From contig JAODUP010000516.1 of NCBI GenBank assembly GCA_025642065.1, positions 184,501 to 248,500 on the forward strand: a DNA stretch of 64,000 nucleotides. The letters run 5' to 3'. This document shows positions 25,901-47,600 of this stretch, in pieces. The position numbers and the translations under genes were made by a program. How positions within the stretch are numbered: the stretch's first letter is position 1; each line of letters opens with the position of its first letter. The notes under the pieces were generated by a model that was not told where the DNA came from, made no database searches, and saw only the letters and a list, made by a program, of their open reading frames with translations. This stretch comes from Paralvinella palmiformis. Taxonomy: Eukaryota; Annelida; Polychaeta; Terebellida; Alvinellidae.

Positions 25901-25932
25901 TAATGTTTAGTCATATACGACGTCCCTTCCAT
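7992..25932 (-). CDS. SUFU: Suppressor of fused homolog, complete 12-exon gene, 480 aa
   Basis: Exons in transcript order are 25784-25932, 17073-17207, 16733-16869, 14784-14926, 13777-13862, 12002-12074, 11140-11326, 10506-10617, 10020-10163, 9171-9309, 8158-8229 and 7992-8057 (TGA). All junctions are GT-AG and in phase. The sum is 1443 nt, giving 480 aa against 484 in human. SUFU holds GLI transcription factors in the cytoplasm and nucleus and so represses Hedgehog signalling. Landmarks are RRLYPDQPNPLQVTA (about 34-48), LGGPDPLDYISMY, IPPHWHYVTFGLSDL, GPSGFGFELTFRLKR, the acidic/basic variable linker in exons 7-8 (about 265-340), RSRKQSFDS (about 345-353, a PKA/GSK3-type site like vertebrate Ser342/346), then HGRHFTFKS and NPYAAHGPWLQ of the C-terminal domain. 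The start is the first ATG, in exon 1. The linker is poorly conserved, as expected. Intron 1 is 8.6 kb and rich in repeats. Confidence 0.97.
8330..8472. repeat. Imperfect inverted repeat (arms about 35 bp) in SUFU intron 11
   Basis: The arm at 8330-8364 (acagttttcac...caaatggcagttcac) is complementary to 8438-8472 (gtgaactgccatttgg...gtgaaaactgt), with about 73 bp between. It resembles a MITE or a foldback. The open frames of 69-177 codons overlapping it are not supported by any recognised motif. Confidence 0.6.
10205..10389 (-). mobile_element. tRNA-derived SINE, family A
   Basis: On the minus strand the head is a tRNA-like unit ('tggtctagcggtagcatgttg', B-box 'gtttgaatc'). It is followed by a conserved body including 'tttgacttctcttcattacctttgg', 'ggtcgcttggcc' and the 3' unit 'agcctaccatgtgcataaaagtggctgtaaaacatcaa'. 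It lies in SUFU intron 8. The same unit occurs at least eight more times in the window. Confidence 0.8.
11517..11664 (-). mobile_element. SINE family A, lacking most of the tRNA head
   Basis: It shows the 3' unit (plus strand 'ggccacttttgtgc', 'aagctaaatgggctgagtgacctcc') and the central 'aagtgaaatcaaagatgaaacacc', preceded by a (tga)n tract. It breaks off after the B-box region 'attcgaacacaggtggtgg'. This is a 5'-truncated copy in SUFU intron 6. Confidence 0.75.
13976..14363. mobile_element. Non-autonomous TIR element with GGAATTGA-rich body
   Basis: The termini are 'cagatatgggaccaattc' at the left and, inverted, 'cagacatggggtcaattcc' at the right. The flanking octamers ctatagag (13968-13975) and gtatagtg (14364-14371) match at 6 of 8 positions, in keeping with an old 8-bp hAT-type target duplication. 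The interior is repeated GGAATTGA/TCAATTCC words plus an A14 tract. It sits in SUFU intron 4. Confidence 0.65.
15030..15211 (-). mobile_element. SINE family A (diverged, near full length)
   Basis: The plus strand shows 'actgccacttttgtccacat', 'aggctaaatggagtgagtaacctcc', 'aaagataaaacacc', B-box complement 'ggatatgaactcgg' and A-box complement 'taccggttagaacatggaggc'. It is more diverged than the copy at 17692-17883, so probably older. It lies in SUFU intron 3. Confidence 0.7.
16131..16243. repeat. Dispersed repeat, copy 2 (ccaggacatttcctg unit)
   Basis: It contains internal repeats of 'caggacatttcctg' and 'ttttccagg', ending in 'catgtgaaccctg'. It is inverted relative to the copy at 5631-5722. 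The open frames on both strands here follow from the repeat and are not genes. Confidence 0.5.
17374..17465. repeat. Near-perfect hairpin, 42-bp arms with 8-nt loop, in SUFU intron 1
   Basis: The arms at 17374-17415 and 17424-17465 are reverse complements at 40 of 42 positions, with loop tgaccctc. In RNA, one of the two mismatches on either strand becomes a G-U pair. The size fits a pre-miRNA-like stem or the joined ends of a recent foldback transposon. No other copy of the arm sequence was noticed in the window. Just after it comes 'gtgtcgttaaacaa...cattcatcc', a SINE-like tail. Confidence 0.85.
17692..17883 (-). mobile_element. SINE family A (full length)
   Basis: The minus strand runs from the head 'gcacctccgtggtcttgttgg' (A-box area) through B-box 'gagttcgaatctcgg' and 'ggtgtttcatctttgacttcg' to 'ggtcgctcagcccatttagc' and the 3' (atc)n tail. 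It lies within SUFU intron 1, right of the hairpin. Confidence 0.8.
18832..18931 (-). mobile_element. SINE family A, 3' half only
   Basis: The plus strand begins 'gatgatgattgatgttttac', runs through 'tgggccgagcgacctccaaa' and stops after 'caaagatgaaacaac'. It matches the family consensus closely but lacks the tRNA head, a typical 5' truncation. Confidence 0.8.
19470..20575 (+). pseudogene. Non-LTR retrotransposon (LINE) reverse transcriptase remnant
   Basis: Conceptual translation with interruptions shows CYANDAQVYT (RT catalytic box, with Asn in place of the first Asp, at 19591-19602). It continues with KACIADISI, stop, VNILKLNKANMKITVFSSKQH, the usual order for the region after the RT active site. 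After a gap, 20165-20400 gives PPVYLSDLVKKY and MTKSRTAMYGEKSFRESVP, like the C-terminal end of CR1/L2-type ORF2 proteins. A 3' end 'gggccctagataaattattattat' follows. The copy is clearly dead: stops, frameshifts and a lost catalytic residue. It lies in SUFU intron 1. Confidence 0.75.
22689..22765 (-). mobile_element. SINE family A fragment with internal 24-bp duplication
   Basis: The 3' unit 'ttttacggccacttttgtgc' is followed by 'gcacaaggtaggctaaatggg' twice in tandem (from about 22719 and 22742). The copy ends immediately after, so it is a short fragment with a local duplication. Confidence 0.75.
23252..23430 (+). mobile_element. SINE family A (full length, plus orientation)
   Basis: The head 'cgcctctgtggtctaactgg' (A box) is followed by 'gaggtcgaatcttggg' (B box) and 'gggtgtttcatatttgaatt'. 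The 3' unit 'catttagcttagcatgtgtgc' ends in 'aaaacatcaatcatcatcac'. It is diverged from the consensus, so old. Confidence 0.8.
24137..24196. repeat. Short tandem repeat, 20-bp unit, three copies
   Basis: The unit 'ttaactagtaacacccaggt' occurs three times head to tail, the last ending in a changed 'ggtccaac'. It lies in SUFU intron 1. Confidence 0.9.
24867..25472. mobile_element. Intact hAT-type MITE with 8-bp target duplication and TGTAATC-rich body
   Basis: The element starts 'cagggttggggtgattac' and ends, inverted, 'cagggttggggtaattgtaa'. It is flanked on both sides by the identical octamer atagatac (24859-24866 and 25473-25480). TIRs beginning CAG plus an 8-bp target duplication are typical of hAT elements. 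The 606-bp body has no transposase frame and consists of alternating GATTACA-like words, giving many internal palindromes. A decayed relative is at 1-472. Confidence 0.85.
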
Positions 25933-26448
25933 TTTGATGTTGGTTGGCTACTAGATCTAGCTGGGACTCTGCAAGTTTAGACGGCTATTACATTAGTAAA
26001 CAGCTTCCCACTGTACGGCATATATTTCACAATATTTGTTGGTTATCCTAAAGGTGTTCATCCTTTCACATTATAAAGAATGGAGATACACAAAGAGTGT
26101 TTGGTAGACAATACAAAATCAACCTCTCTTTTTTCTAACTGTTCCAAAACCAATTAATCATTTAAGGATACCTGTGGGTTTTTTCTCCTTAGAATAGCCA
26201 TATACTTCCGGACCACCCAGTAGGTCTCGACTAAACGTTATTTCCCATAGTATAGTTAATTGCAATATTTATTAATGGAGTAGTGTTCAATTATATTTTT
26301 AAATTTTTATTATTGTTAAATTGGACCGGTAACATCCAACTTCCCAAAATGACTAATAGTTGGCAGACAGATTTCCGTTTCCGGTTTACTCAGCGAACTG
26401 CCAGATTGTGGCAGATATTATATAGATCTAGCTTAAAAAACCCTCAAA
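25933..26448. promoter_or_regulatory. Shared divergent promoter region of SUFU and ACTR1
   Basis: The two start codons point away from each other with only 516 bp between them, so both 5' UTRs and the core promoters must fall here unless untranslated exons lie elsewhere. A perfect ETS/GABP-type site, acttccgg (reverse of CCGGAAGT), is at 26204-26211, and 'gtttccggttt' is at about 26378. No convincing TATA box in a sensible position was seen. This is the usual make-up of a housekeeping bidirectional promoter. Confidence 0.75.
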
Positions 26449-37555
<11,107 letters not shown>

Positions 37556-39016
37556 ACAAATCAACCATAATCAATCACATAAGTGTAACCTCGACTAAAG
37601 TCTTTATTAATTTGTTTTCTATTTATTTGTTAGCTGTCTGCATAACTTAATTCTCTTTCTGATAGTCTGGGATGGGTTGGTCGTATGTGGAGCCTGATCC
37701 ATTACGTTTTTAAAAACATTTTTGATGTAATAAGAGTTGGCTTCTCTCTATTTGCAGTTGGTATGCATGTTCTGCCAGAAATTAATTATCACAGGTGGTC
37801 CTGTGTTACTGATGAACATAACAGATAAATATAGTTTTTGAGTTGTTTTCTTTTTAGGTATGGACAAATTATGTTGTTTTTTAGTTGATTCTGGTAATTA
37901 TGTATCATATTAGTAGAACCTATTACATTGAATTTTATGCTGTCACTCATTTCTCTCAAATAATTATGAATATGTAATTAAAATATGCTGAAAACTTTGC
38001 TTGTGGAGCTGTGCCTAATGTGTCATGTTCAAAATATTTAATGATCATGTTTAGTGCAAAAACATTAATGGTGTGCTTCGTCTGCTATCGTGAAACGTAT
38101 TGCGTAGTCGGATACAAAATATGTGATAAATATTTGGTAACTTTGTGGCACTATGCTTTGTGCATACCACAGAAGAAGAAAATACTTCACATCTCGGTCT
38201 GATTTGTCATGGTATGTAATAATTGTTTTGAAACAGTAAAGTTTTGTTGCAATTACTGCCTTATTTAGATGTAGAAATTAATGTTATCATTCCAGAGCTT
38301 TGCTTGTAACAGATGTCTTGCTTTCGAAGCATACATCTTTGTATATTCCGAGTCCACTTTCTGTTCAGATTTCATGACAATAGTGATCAAGAATTGTTGA
38401 CGAGGCGTCCGAGAGATCTGTGTACACATGTTCATGAATGCTCGCGCATGCACACAAACACACTCACATCTAGTCTAGTCATACAGGGTGATATAGATAA
38501 CAGAGGCGGGTTCTTATTTTCTGTAATGTTAATGTAAATTATATTTGGTAAGGTTTCTTTTTAGTGTGTTGGATACTTATCTTAAGGGAACTTTTGTTTT
38601 ACTTAATTTTTAAAAAATCTTTTGTGACACAATAGATCACTGACGTCTAAAATCAAATAATTCTAGAACAATTCAATATTTCCATCTCGCTAAAACACAC
38701 ATTATATATATGAAATGTCTATAACTAATGATGACATTTTAAACTAGAGCATATTTTGAAAGATTTAGAACTGTGTATATGTGTTGTATTCAAATTTCTT
38801 GTGTTTTAAATATATATATATATATATATATATATAACAATTGATGAGCATGTTTTACAATGGATGGTTCATGCTGTTTTCAGTTTTGCATTTGTATGCT
38901 TGAGGTGTAATGTTCCTTGCTTGTTATGTGCACTGAAGACCAACAGTGGTCATGTATTGTGTGCATGGTGTAACATTATATATATATATATATATATGTG
39001 TATAATGTTTTCCCAT

Positions 39017-39022
39017 AATAAA
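39017..39022 (+). promoter_or_regulatory. Candidate ACTR1 poly(A) signal AATAAA
   Basis: This canonical hexamer on the plus strand lies about 1.46 kb after the stop and just beyond a TA tract, with T-rich sequence following. A long 3' UTR is assumed. Confidence 0.4.
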
Positions 39023-41414
39023 TACTAGTAAATTAATTGTTTTTATTAGTATTTTGAGTCCACATCAGTCTTATCCTTTAACTGAATTCATTCTATTTAG
39101 TTTTAAATACTTTAAAAAAAATAAAACATGATGCTTCACTGAAGATCATCGTTAACTGGTGACTACAACTGGTCAAATAAACATCAGTACATCTTATGTA
39201 ATGATGGTTACCGACGGAATGCCAGTGATTCAAACATTTTTGGTTAGCAATACCTCGATCATTATTATGTGAACACAGCCGTAAAAATTCTCGGCATCTA
39301 GGAGTAACCAAATTTGGACTATGGTGCTGCATACTTACACTCATGTTTTATGCTCGAAAAGTGACAATTTAGTGAAACACGTGGGCATTTTCTAAAAGAT
39401 ATCTTGTCCATTTTATTAGACAAAGCAACAGTACAGAAACAGGTAAAATGAAAATCTCGTAGCAATCACGTAGTAGAAATGGCAAACTGGAACGTGACTT
39501 ATCTACTCAATAAGTTGACATCTGCTGGACAGATCTTCCCATTGTGGTTTGCACTCTAATTATTAATGAACAGGTGACGTAATCATGTGGAACAAGCAAA
39601 AATGGCTCACTGCACGAAGACATCGGCCGTGATGGATCTCCGGCAGAAACCAATACATGTTCGAATAAACTAAAACAGAACCGTCATCATCGCTGCTATT
39701 TAAGCTGATCTATCAGTAAATAAACATCTTTATGGCAAAAGCAAACAAGATGACACACAGTTTGTCGGCTGACCAATCTTTCGCTGTAATAAAGTGCCAA
39801 GTATACAACATTCTAGTCAAAACATCATCCGGGCTAAACAACATTACAAGCTGGCATTGGAGACGTTTAACAGTTACAAAAAAGCTTATAACATGCAGTT
39901 ACTGACAGCAACGTGATTACATTTGCTGGCAATCCTCTCCACAATGGTTAGGCCACTTCAGACCATGGTATTAAGATCGCTAATTCTACAAGATTCACAC
40001 CATTTATGTAAGCTTCACACACACAGAGAGACATACAAACAAACACACACACACAATGATAGATATACAGAACCAATTTCTGCACCGAACTCTGAAGATT
40101 ACAAGCAGTGCCAATGACAAATATTCACCTACAGACACTGACAAGTTTTGCTCATTTAAAACTGACACTGACAGCCACCAGTGATAACGCTGTGAGTAAA
40201 ATATGGTGCGAGTTATCTGTACAGTGAAATCAGGCTAAACGTCCAGTAATACACAAGCAATAACTGTATATATTCACTAGATATTTATAGCTGACTCGTA
40301 CACATAAAATTTATTAGAGACTGCAGCGGAAAGGCTTCATAGAAATTTCAGGTTGATTCCTGTCAAATTTGACATCCTCCTCAATGAGAGTTAAACATTT
40401 TAAATAAGAAAGTTTTAAGCATGCAGCGAAAGGGCCAATTATGTCAGTGATGCAAAGAACAAATGACACAAAATTGAATAGTCGTTTTCGTTTCCATGAT
40501 GATATTCAAGTGCCGAAGACGAGAGTGCTATGTACAGAGCATAAGTTCCTAGTAAAGGGCTCCAGTGTTGAGAGAAATTATTGGTAACACAGCAGATAGG
40601 AAGCAACACTTCCATGGCAATGCGGCTTAAGATATACCAAGGCATAATACAGACAGGAGACCAGTCAGACGGGCATTATGCTCAGACGGCTAGCTAGCGA
40701 GAAGCACAGGTTTATCTACAACATACGACACTTCACAGATTGGCAAAAACCTTTACAAATTTGCTGCTTAACTACTACTTGAAACATGCCATAAAATAAA
40801 ACAACCCCACATAGGCAGGAAAAATACGCAAATGTAACACGGCCACCTCACGACACTTATCCCACCCCCGACCCAACCCCCACAATGTCCCTGTATCTAC
40901 AGAATATACAACAGAACTATGAACTGGCTAAATCATAACACATGTTTAGCTGCAAAAATATATATGCTTATACCCTAACTAAATCTGGTTAAAATCGTTC
41001 TATAGCTACAGAAAATAACAAAGCACCAAATCGTTCTGCATCAACAACCAACCAAGACATACATAAAACAAAATGGAGACTGGTCTTGCTGAAATGTTTC
41101 ACGCCCACATTCGACGTCGTGTGTGCACGCGCGCACACACACACACTCGCACACACATCGATGCTGTCACTGTATAAAAAGTGGAACATTAAGAACCGGT
41201 ATTGTCAAATCTGTGATACTGAACTGGCAATAGAAAACCCACATGACCCAAAGCGCCGTAATGATTGGTACGAGTGATTAACGATCTAACAATTCCGCAT
41301 TCAACGCCCATTATAATCAGAGGTTTACAATCACGTGTTCGGCCGATAATAATAAACTACGATATTTAAAAGAAACGGAAAAAAATCAAAAACAAAATAC
41401 ACAGAACCTGGAAG

Positions 41415-41436
41415 CGCCGTCTCTATTCAGACGGCG
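41415..41436. other. Small perfect hairpin in the presumed adducin 3' UTR
   Basis: The perfect 8-bp arms cgccgtct (41415-41422) and agacggcg (41429-41436) enclose a 6-nt loop, about 190 nt after the adducin stop. It is GC-rich in an AT-rich neighbourhood. It does not match the histone 3' stem-loop. Confidence 0.6.
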
Positions 41437-41455
41437 ATACGCATTATTCCTCTTT

Positions 41456-41461
41456 TTTATT
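41456..41461 (-). promoter_or_regulatory. Candidate adducin poly(A) signal AATAAA
   Basis: Plus-strand 'tttatt' reads AATAAA on the minus strand, 165 nt after the stop. Further candidates are near 40308 and 39411, so alternative 3' ends are possible. Confidence 0.3.
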
Positions 41462-41625
41462 ATTATAGAAATGACATCTTGCAACATGAAAGCAATGCAC
41501 CCTTTGTACAACAGTCTTAGTGATGGTGACAATAGGATAGGCTCTGTCCCTGTAGAACAACTGTCTCTCCTAGCCGGTGACGCCACGATGACGCCAATCT
41601 TGGTCAGGGAGCTGCAGCAAGGCAT

Positions 41626-44600
41626 TTATTTCTTCTTCTCCTTCTCCTTCTTCTTCGAGGAGAAGGAAGGCATGTGGAACTTCTTCTTCTTCTTGTCGCT
41701 ACCCTTCTCGGGTGATTCGTGGCCGGAAGTGGCCTCTTTGGCTGGAGAGCCCTGTAATAAACGATGATCATAACTGATCGTGGTCCGTGTTTGTCTTAGG
41801 CAATGCACACGTGCATGCACACGCACACACACCTATAGTGACGGCTAGAGCAGTACTATAAGTTTTAAAAGGTCTATTGCAGGGAAACACATTATTTGAC
41901 TTATTATGACACCACAAGACAATCTAATTAACTGTAATAATAAGTGGCTAAGTTAATACCATCTGCTAAACATCAATATTATATATGATTTTATTTATAT
42001 ATATATATATTCTACCACCTAGACTATATGACCATTATGCCCAAAAGTGGCTGAAAACAGCAACATTTACATTAACATTTTTTACCTGATTTTGTATACT
42101 AATTGCTGTAAACTAAAATAAACACAACTACAGCAGGAGTCATACTGACAATAAATTTCCATTTGAACATGTACAGACAGAATACCTAAATATATTTTGT
42201 GAAAATATCTTTCTCTTAACCAGGATTGACATCCCCCCCCCCAATATTTCTTTCTTCTATCCTCCTTCCTGTCTAAAGCTATTTTTAGCAAGTACAAACT
42301 TATTACCGACAAGAAATCTCATTGGCTTTGTTCATCACAATGTTTCTATTCTGTTTGGACACTGGGGAATGAACTTTTTTTTTAAATATTCAACAAACTT
42401 ATCAGTGTTAATTAGGTGATGTAAACGAACATAATAATAATATACCTCTCTGCTGGTATGCTCTGTTTCATCGACAGTCCCTTCAGCACTAGAGGTCGAC
42501 TTAGTTGGTGAACCGATCGCAGTATCTAGAAATAGATCATATATGAAGATGAGTTCATAAAAAATATCAGTGAAAAACTAAAATCAACATTTTCTACACA
42601 CACACACACACACACACAAATAAGAAGAGATTAATTAATTTAAATTATATTAAATGGAGCAACAAGACAGTTCAATTATTATTTAATGTTTTTACTATTA
42701 ATAGTATTATTAATAAAGTATTATTAACAATGATATTTCTCAATGGCCAGTGAACAACTATTACCACCTGATTAACTAAAATCAAACTGACTCCCTGAAA
42801 TACAAATTACTCTACAACCAATGTTATGATTCATGTGCAAGATATAATCACACTGTGTAAGAAAGTGAAGTGCTCTACACAAAATGCTGTAAATATAAAA
42901 TATTTATGCAATAAATAAACATAATCATTTTCAAACTAGTCACGTGCACCGATCAATTAATCCAGAGACAGTTCTGGCATAATCAGACAGATATCTCTGT
43001 AGATGGCTATTAAAACCTTAATCGAAGAGAAATAACCCACACAAAAATCATGCATGCTAAATGCTGACTGCATATAATATTCATATTAAAATGGTGCTGC
43101 AGGTAGTGTTACATAATATGGAGCTGGCCGCAGCTAGAAGCAATTTGTAAATGCAACCAGAACAATTTCCTGAAATGAAGACAAATAAATGCTGAAATGT
43201 CAAAAGCGGAGACGTACATGTCTAGTGTGAGGAGGAAAGCAACTGGATTTGATAAGGAGTTAATACTAGTGTAGAGGAACTGAAGCCAGGAGAAAGCTGT
43301 ATGATAAATAGCCAGACATCACCTGAAGCAGCAATAAACGTATATATTGTACCTTTACAGCACTATGCTATAACCCTACACCCCACAAATATTGATACAA
43401 ATAAGAGAAAAAGGCAAAATGTTATCATTCTTCACTTAAAGACTGACTATCAACCAATACCATTTGGTTATAAAGCAGCTATGATGGTTGTAAAAAGGAA
43501 ACGCATAATGACGAATCGCCAACAATATTATAAAATATGATCTACTGCAATAATGAGACATTAATGAAATATACGCCCATAACTGTAGCATCAAATTATC
43601 TATTTTACAAGTATCACAAGATTAAGATATCCAAAACATCATTTAATATTCAATATTTCTTACTATTTATCCCATTAATTACTAGTTTAAGTACCTGAGA
43701 TCACCCCGTATTTAGATACTGCATTATACAAACATTGACCATTGTCACGAATAATGTAATATTTATTGACTGCGCTGAAATTTGTACACAAGGATGTATA
43801 TCAATGAATCAGATGCACATGGTGGTACCAGTAATTTTACATCTGGGTTGAACACAGAATATTTTATATAAATTATTAATAATATAGGATACCTGATGGC
43901 TTTTAGCCATAATTGATTTCACAAGTTTCCTGATTTTCTACAATTTTTTTTGGTAATCGTTGAGCTGAGTTATTTAGCCTCCTCAGCACTGATCATACTA
44001 GGGACGTATTTAGCTAAGGGGTGACTCCCTAAAGAAAACATCTGACAAACGCAGGTATAAGTTGGATTCAAACCCACAACTGGAGGTTTGCAGTGCAATT
44101 TTCTAGCCACTGTGCTTCTGGAGCACATTCTACAAACTATTTAAATAACTGGGTGTCTTGAATGGCATTTGATAGCATTCTGAGCTGATACCCGTTTGTT
44201 TTGTTGAAGGCACATTTACCAATCACATCCATAAACATTTTACTGGTTGAAATTTATTATTGGTTGTTAGATGATTCTTTAACTAAAAGCCTGGCTAAGC
44301 AAGAAGCATCAATTTACATCATCATCATCATCACCATGAGTAAAATACATTATTGTAAAGTAATAAGCTTTCCAAGACGGAAGATACAGTAAATTTACTC
44401 TATTGAATGAAGGCAAAAATATAGTTAATATATCATTATATGACAGTGTATGATAGAGGTAGGACAGAAACCTTCGTGTAACTACGTAAATTAGGATAAG
44501 AGTTTGATAATAGTACTATTAACATTAGAAACTGGGAACTAGCTACTGTCAGATGAAGTGTGCTAAGAGCTGGTAAATCATTTTCTCACTACGTGTGTGG

Positions 44601-47600
44601 CGATTAAATAATAGGGACTGTCACCAAGGTAAACAACACCCTGTACGTCTGTGTCAGTGTGCATGTATTATGTACGCAGTGTACAGATTAAGCAATGTTA
44701 GCATATTTTGCTGTATTATAGCACTATGTGCCGAGTGCACGTTGTCCTTCTTACCATCCTTGGATCGTTTTTCTAGATTCTGCTGTAACTCTGCCACCAC
44801 TGTGAATAAACGGGCAACATTGACACAGTAAGACACCATATGATGAAACCTGACGTTATCAGTACAGTTCATCCCGAGATGCGTTTTCAGATACAAACCC
44901 CCCAAACAGTTGAAACATTAGCTGTATAACTTAAACGAAGGAAACGGATCGCTCTTTGCCAATCGGATGCTTAGAACATGAACACAAAGTTGCTTCTATG
45001 GATATTAATTCGGCACACATTTCGGGTTTCAGTTTACGGATCAACAGGAATGCTACTTACTGTAACAAAGAGCAAAATGTGAGCAAATGAAAAACTGCAC
45101 GAGGGGATGATATTAAAGGCAAACCTCTCTGAACCAAGGTGTATGATACTCACATTCCTTGCTCTTTTTAGTAGGAAGTCTAGCTGACTGCGATCGTTTT
45201 GGCTTAGCCTCATCCTTAGCTTTCTTCTTTTTAGATGAACGTTCTGGTTCTGGGATTCACAAGGGGACACAATGCATGCGGACAGAAACCAAGATGCAAA
45301 CGGAACGTATACAGAAAAAAGAACACATTTAAATATAGATGCAGGCCAGATCAGCCAACACAGCACTCACTTCTATTACACCACAACATTATGCTGATAC
45401 AAGAAAAGATAGTTGTATTCTCAAAATAAATTGACAGTTACTGAAACAATGAAACAGAGAAGCAAGTTTAATGGTCGGGGTTTTTATTAACTAAACTGGT
45501 AAAGTGGTAAACATGGTGCTCGAACAATTAAACAAATTCCAAAATAATAATAGAATGTTTTTAAAATAAGGTCACTTCGGCCAAACAACAAAACATTGTT
45601 GAGGGTTATCTTACTTTGAGAACGTGGATAAATTTTGATAACAAACAGCTTTATGGCATCTCTTTAGCCATAATCCAGTTTACCCAAAGAAACGATCGTG
45701 ACAATGAACACTCAAACGCCACAGAATTCAAAACCAGTCTCAGAATAACTGTCCATATTACGCTACGACGAGAGGCTAAATAATAGGGAAATAAATCCGA
45801 TAATACAGAAACATTAACTAATACTTAACTGATTATAAAACCACCAATCACCCTCTACTACACATCCTAACTAGCATACTTATATACTGCGATAGCGTGC
45901 CAAATTACTGGGTCCGGTACGCCGTACTACCAAAGAGTAGCATAGTACAAACTTCATACTAGCACAGAGCTAAGATCCACAAGCACAGTGCAAACATGCA
46001 ACGACACAGCAATAACATCCACTTGCTCAAGAGTTAATGCGTCCCATTAACTCGGTACTAAAAACATTTAGCGGGGAGTGATGTTTCAAATGCAAGGACA
46101 CAAACACAACACAAAGTTTAATCGAAGTAAGTGCTGCGATATTTCGGTTTAGCTGGGAACAGAAATATTTGTTATAGCATTTGATTTTATATCAACATCC
46201 AGACAATTTGTACACTATGCAAATACAAAAAAAATCTTCGGCTAAAAGCTAGACTAGTTTTGGTGACATCATAGCAGTAAGATGAAGAATGCGTGATCCT
46301 AACGCTCTGTTTCCAGCTAAAGTGTCTTTAGATTGGCACAGAACTTTTCACTAGGAAAAAAACCAAAATTCAACCAAAACGTAACCAAAGAGAGCCGGCT
46401 TTCCTACGTGGTACACAATCGTGGTACAGCAAACAAAACAAGACAGATGTCTGATAAATAACAGGGCAACTGAACAGCTTTAAAAAAAATCAAAATAAAA
46501 TTAAATGTTCCTAGTGAAAAGCTGCAAAGAAAACATAGAGAAACAATTGATCACCTCATTGCAATATCAGTTGACTGTGTGTGTGTTTGTGTGTGTGTGC
46601 AGCAATCAAGTGAATTAACACAGATAACATATTAATATATCACAGTACCACTACCTACCTTCTCTCTATGTTAATAGGAAGTATTTAAATGAGAAGATAT
46701 TTGATACTGGTACAATTGATCTAGATCCCACACCAACAACTGACATCATGCTGCTAACATTCAACTAAATCAATCTCCAGAACAGCCGCAAATTAAGTCA
46801 TCTCTTGCCCAATAATGTCCCGCTCCGATCATTCACCAAACAGGTTAGATATACTGTAGCAGTTATCCCAAATGTTTATTGGTGGAAATTGGAACAACCA
46901 AACCAACTATTATAAGAAACACTAGGGCATAACTGATTTATGCAAGGATGAGAGTGTATCCCCAATTCACTACTTCATAGAGCATGCAAATAAAACGAAG
47001 AATCAGATGAATATACCAGGCAACCCACGTGTATGATTCAAGATAAATACTCGGCAAGTCACACACCAGGAAGCAATAATACCTACAAATCATTTGTCAG
47101 GCTGTGATAATCAGCATCATTCAATCATCAATGGCATAATGTACAAGAATTGGACACCATTTTTAACATAAATGACAGCGATATACACAATTCAACCAAA
47201 GCTTACACTGCGGGGAAAGCATACAATGGTGTGTGTGTATAGTGGGCTGGGTGGTCTTTAGCCTGTGTCTGTGAACACATGTTCAAATTTGTGTTGTGTA
47301 GAAGCATACATAAAAGTAAAAAGCAAAACTTTTCCATCGACAAGCTAACTACCTGTACACTGGTCATACAAACCTTGATCTACCACATCCGAGTCGGACT
47401 TAAAATGATCAGTTAGCTCATCAAGTGATGTCTCCATGTACTGAGGAGGGGGTTGTTCTTGATAAGAGATGAATGGTTGTTAGTTAGGAAGATTGTCCCT
47501 CATCACCATGACGCTCACGCACTCACTCACACAGACACCGAACTTGGGATCAGTTATGGGACAACAACGATTGAAAGGTCGATCAATTCCAATTAAAATA

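Larger units (their letters stand above)
37556..41625. other. Tail-to-tail interval between ACTR1 and adducin (both 3' UTRs)
   Basis: It holds the ACTR1 3' UTR on the left and the adducin 3' UTR on the right. TA tracts lie at 38810-38835 and 38976-38997, and CA tracts near 40020 and 41132. The short open frames (62-83 codons) have no recognised motif. I see no further gene. Confidence 0.7.
42526..45153 (-). other. Adducin intron(s) between the penultimate and earlier tail exons
   Basis: It contains a CA tract (42596-42617), a family-B SINE (43970-44125), a (cat)n tract near 44318, and the possible small exon at 44755-44799. The remaining open frames, such as 43301-43540, show no motif. Confidence 0.7.

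Noticed and set aside
41471..41767. 98-codon plus-strand frame
   Set aside because: It is antisense to the Lys-rich last exon of adducin. The phenylalanine run is the complement of lysine codons.
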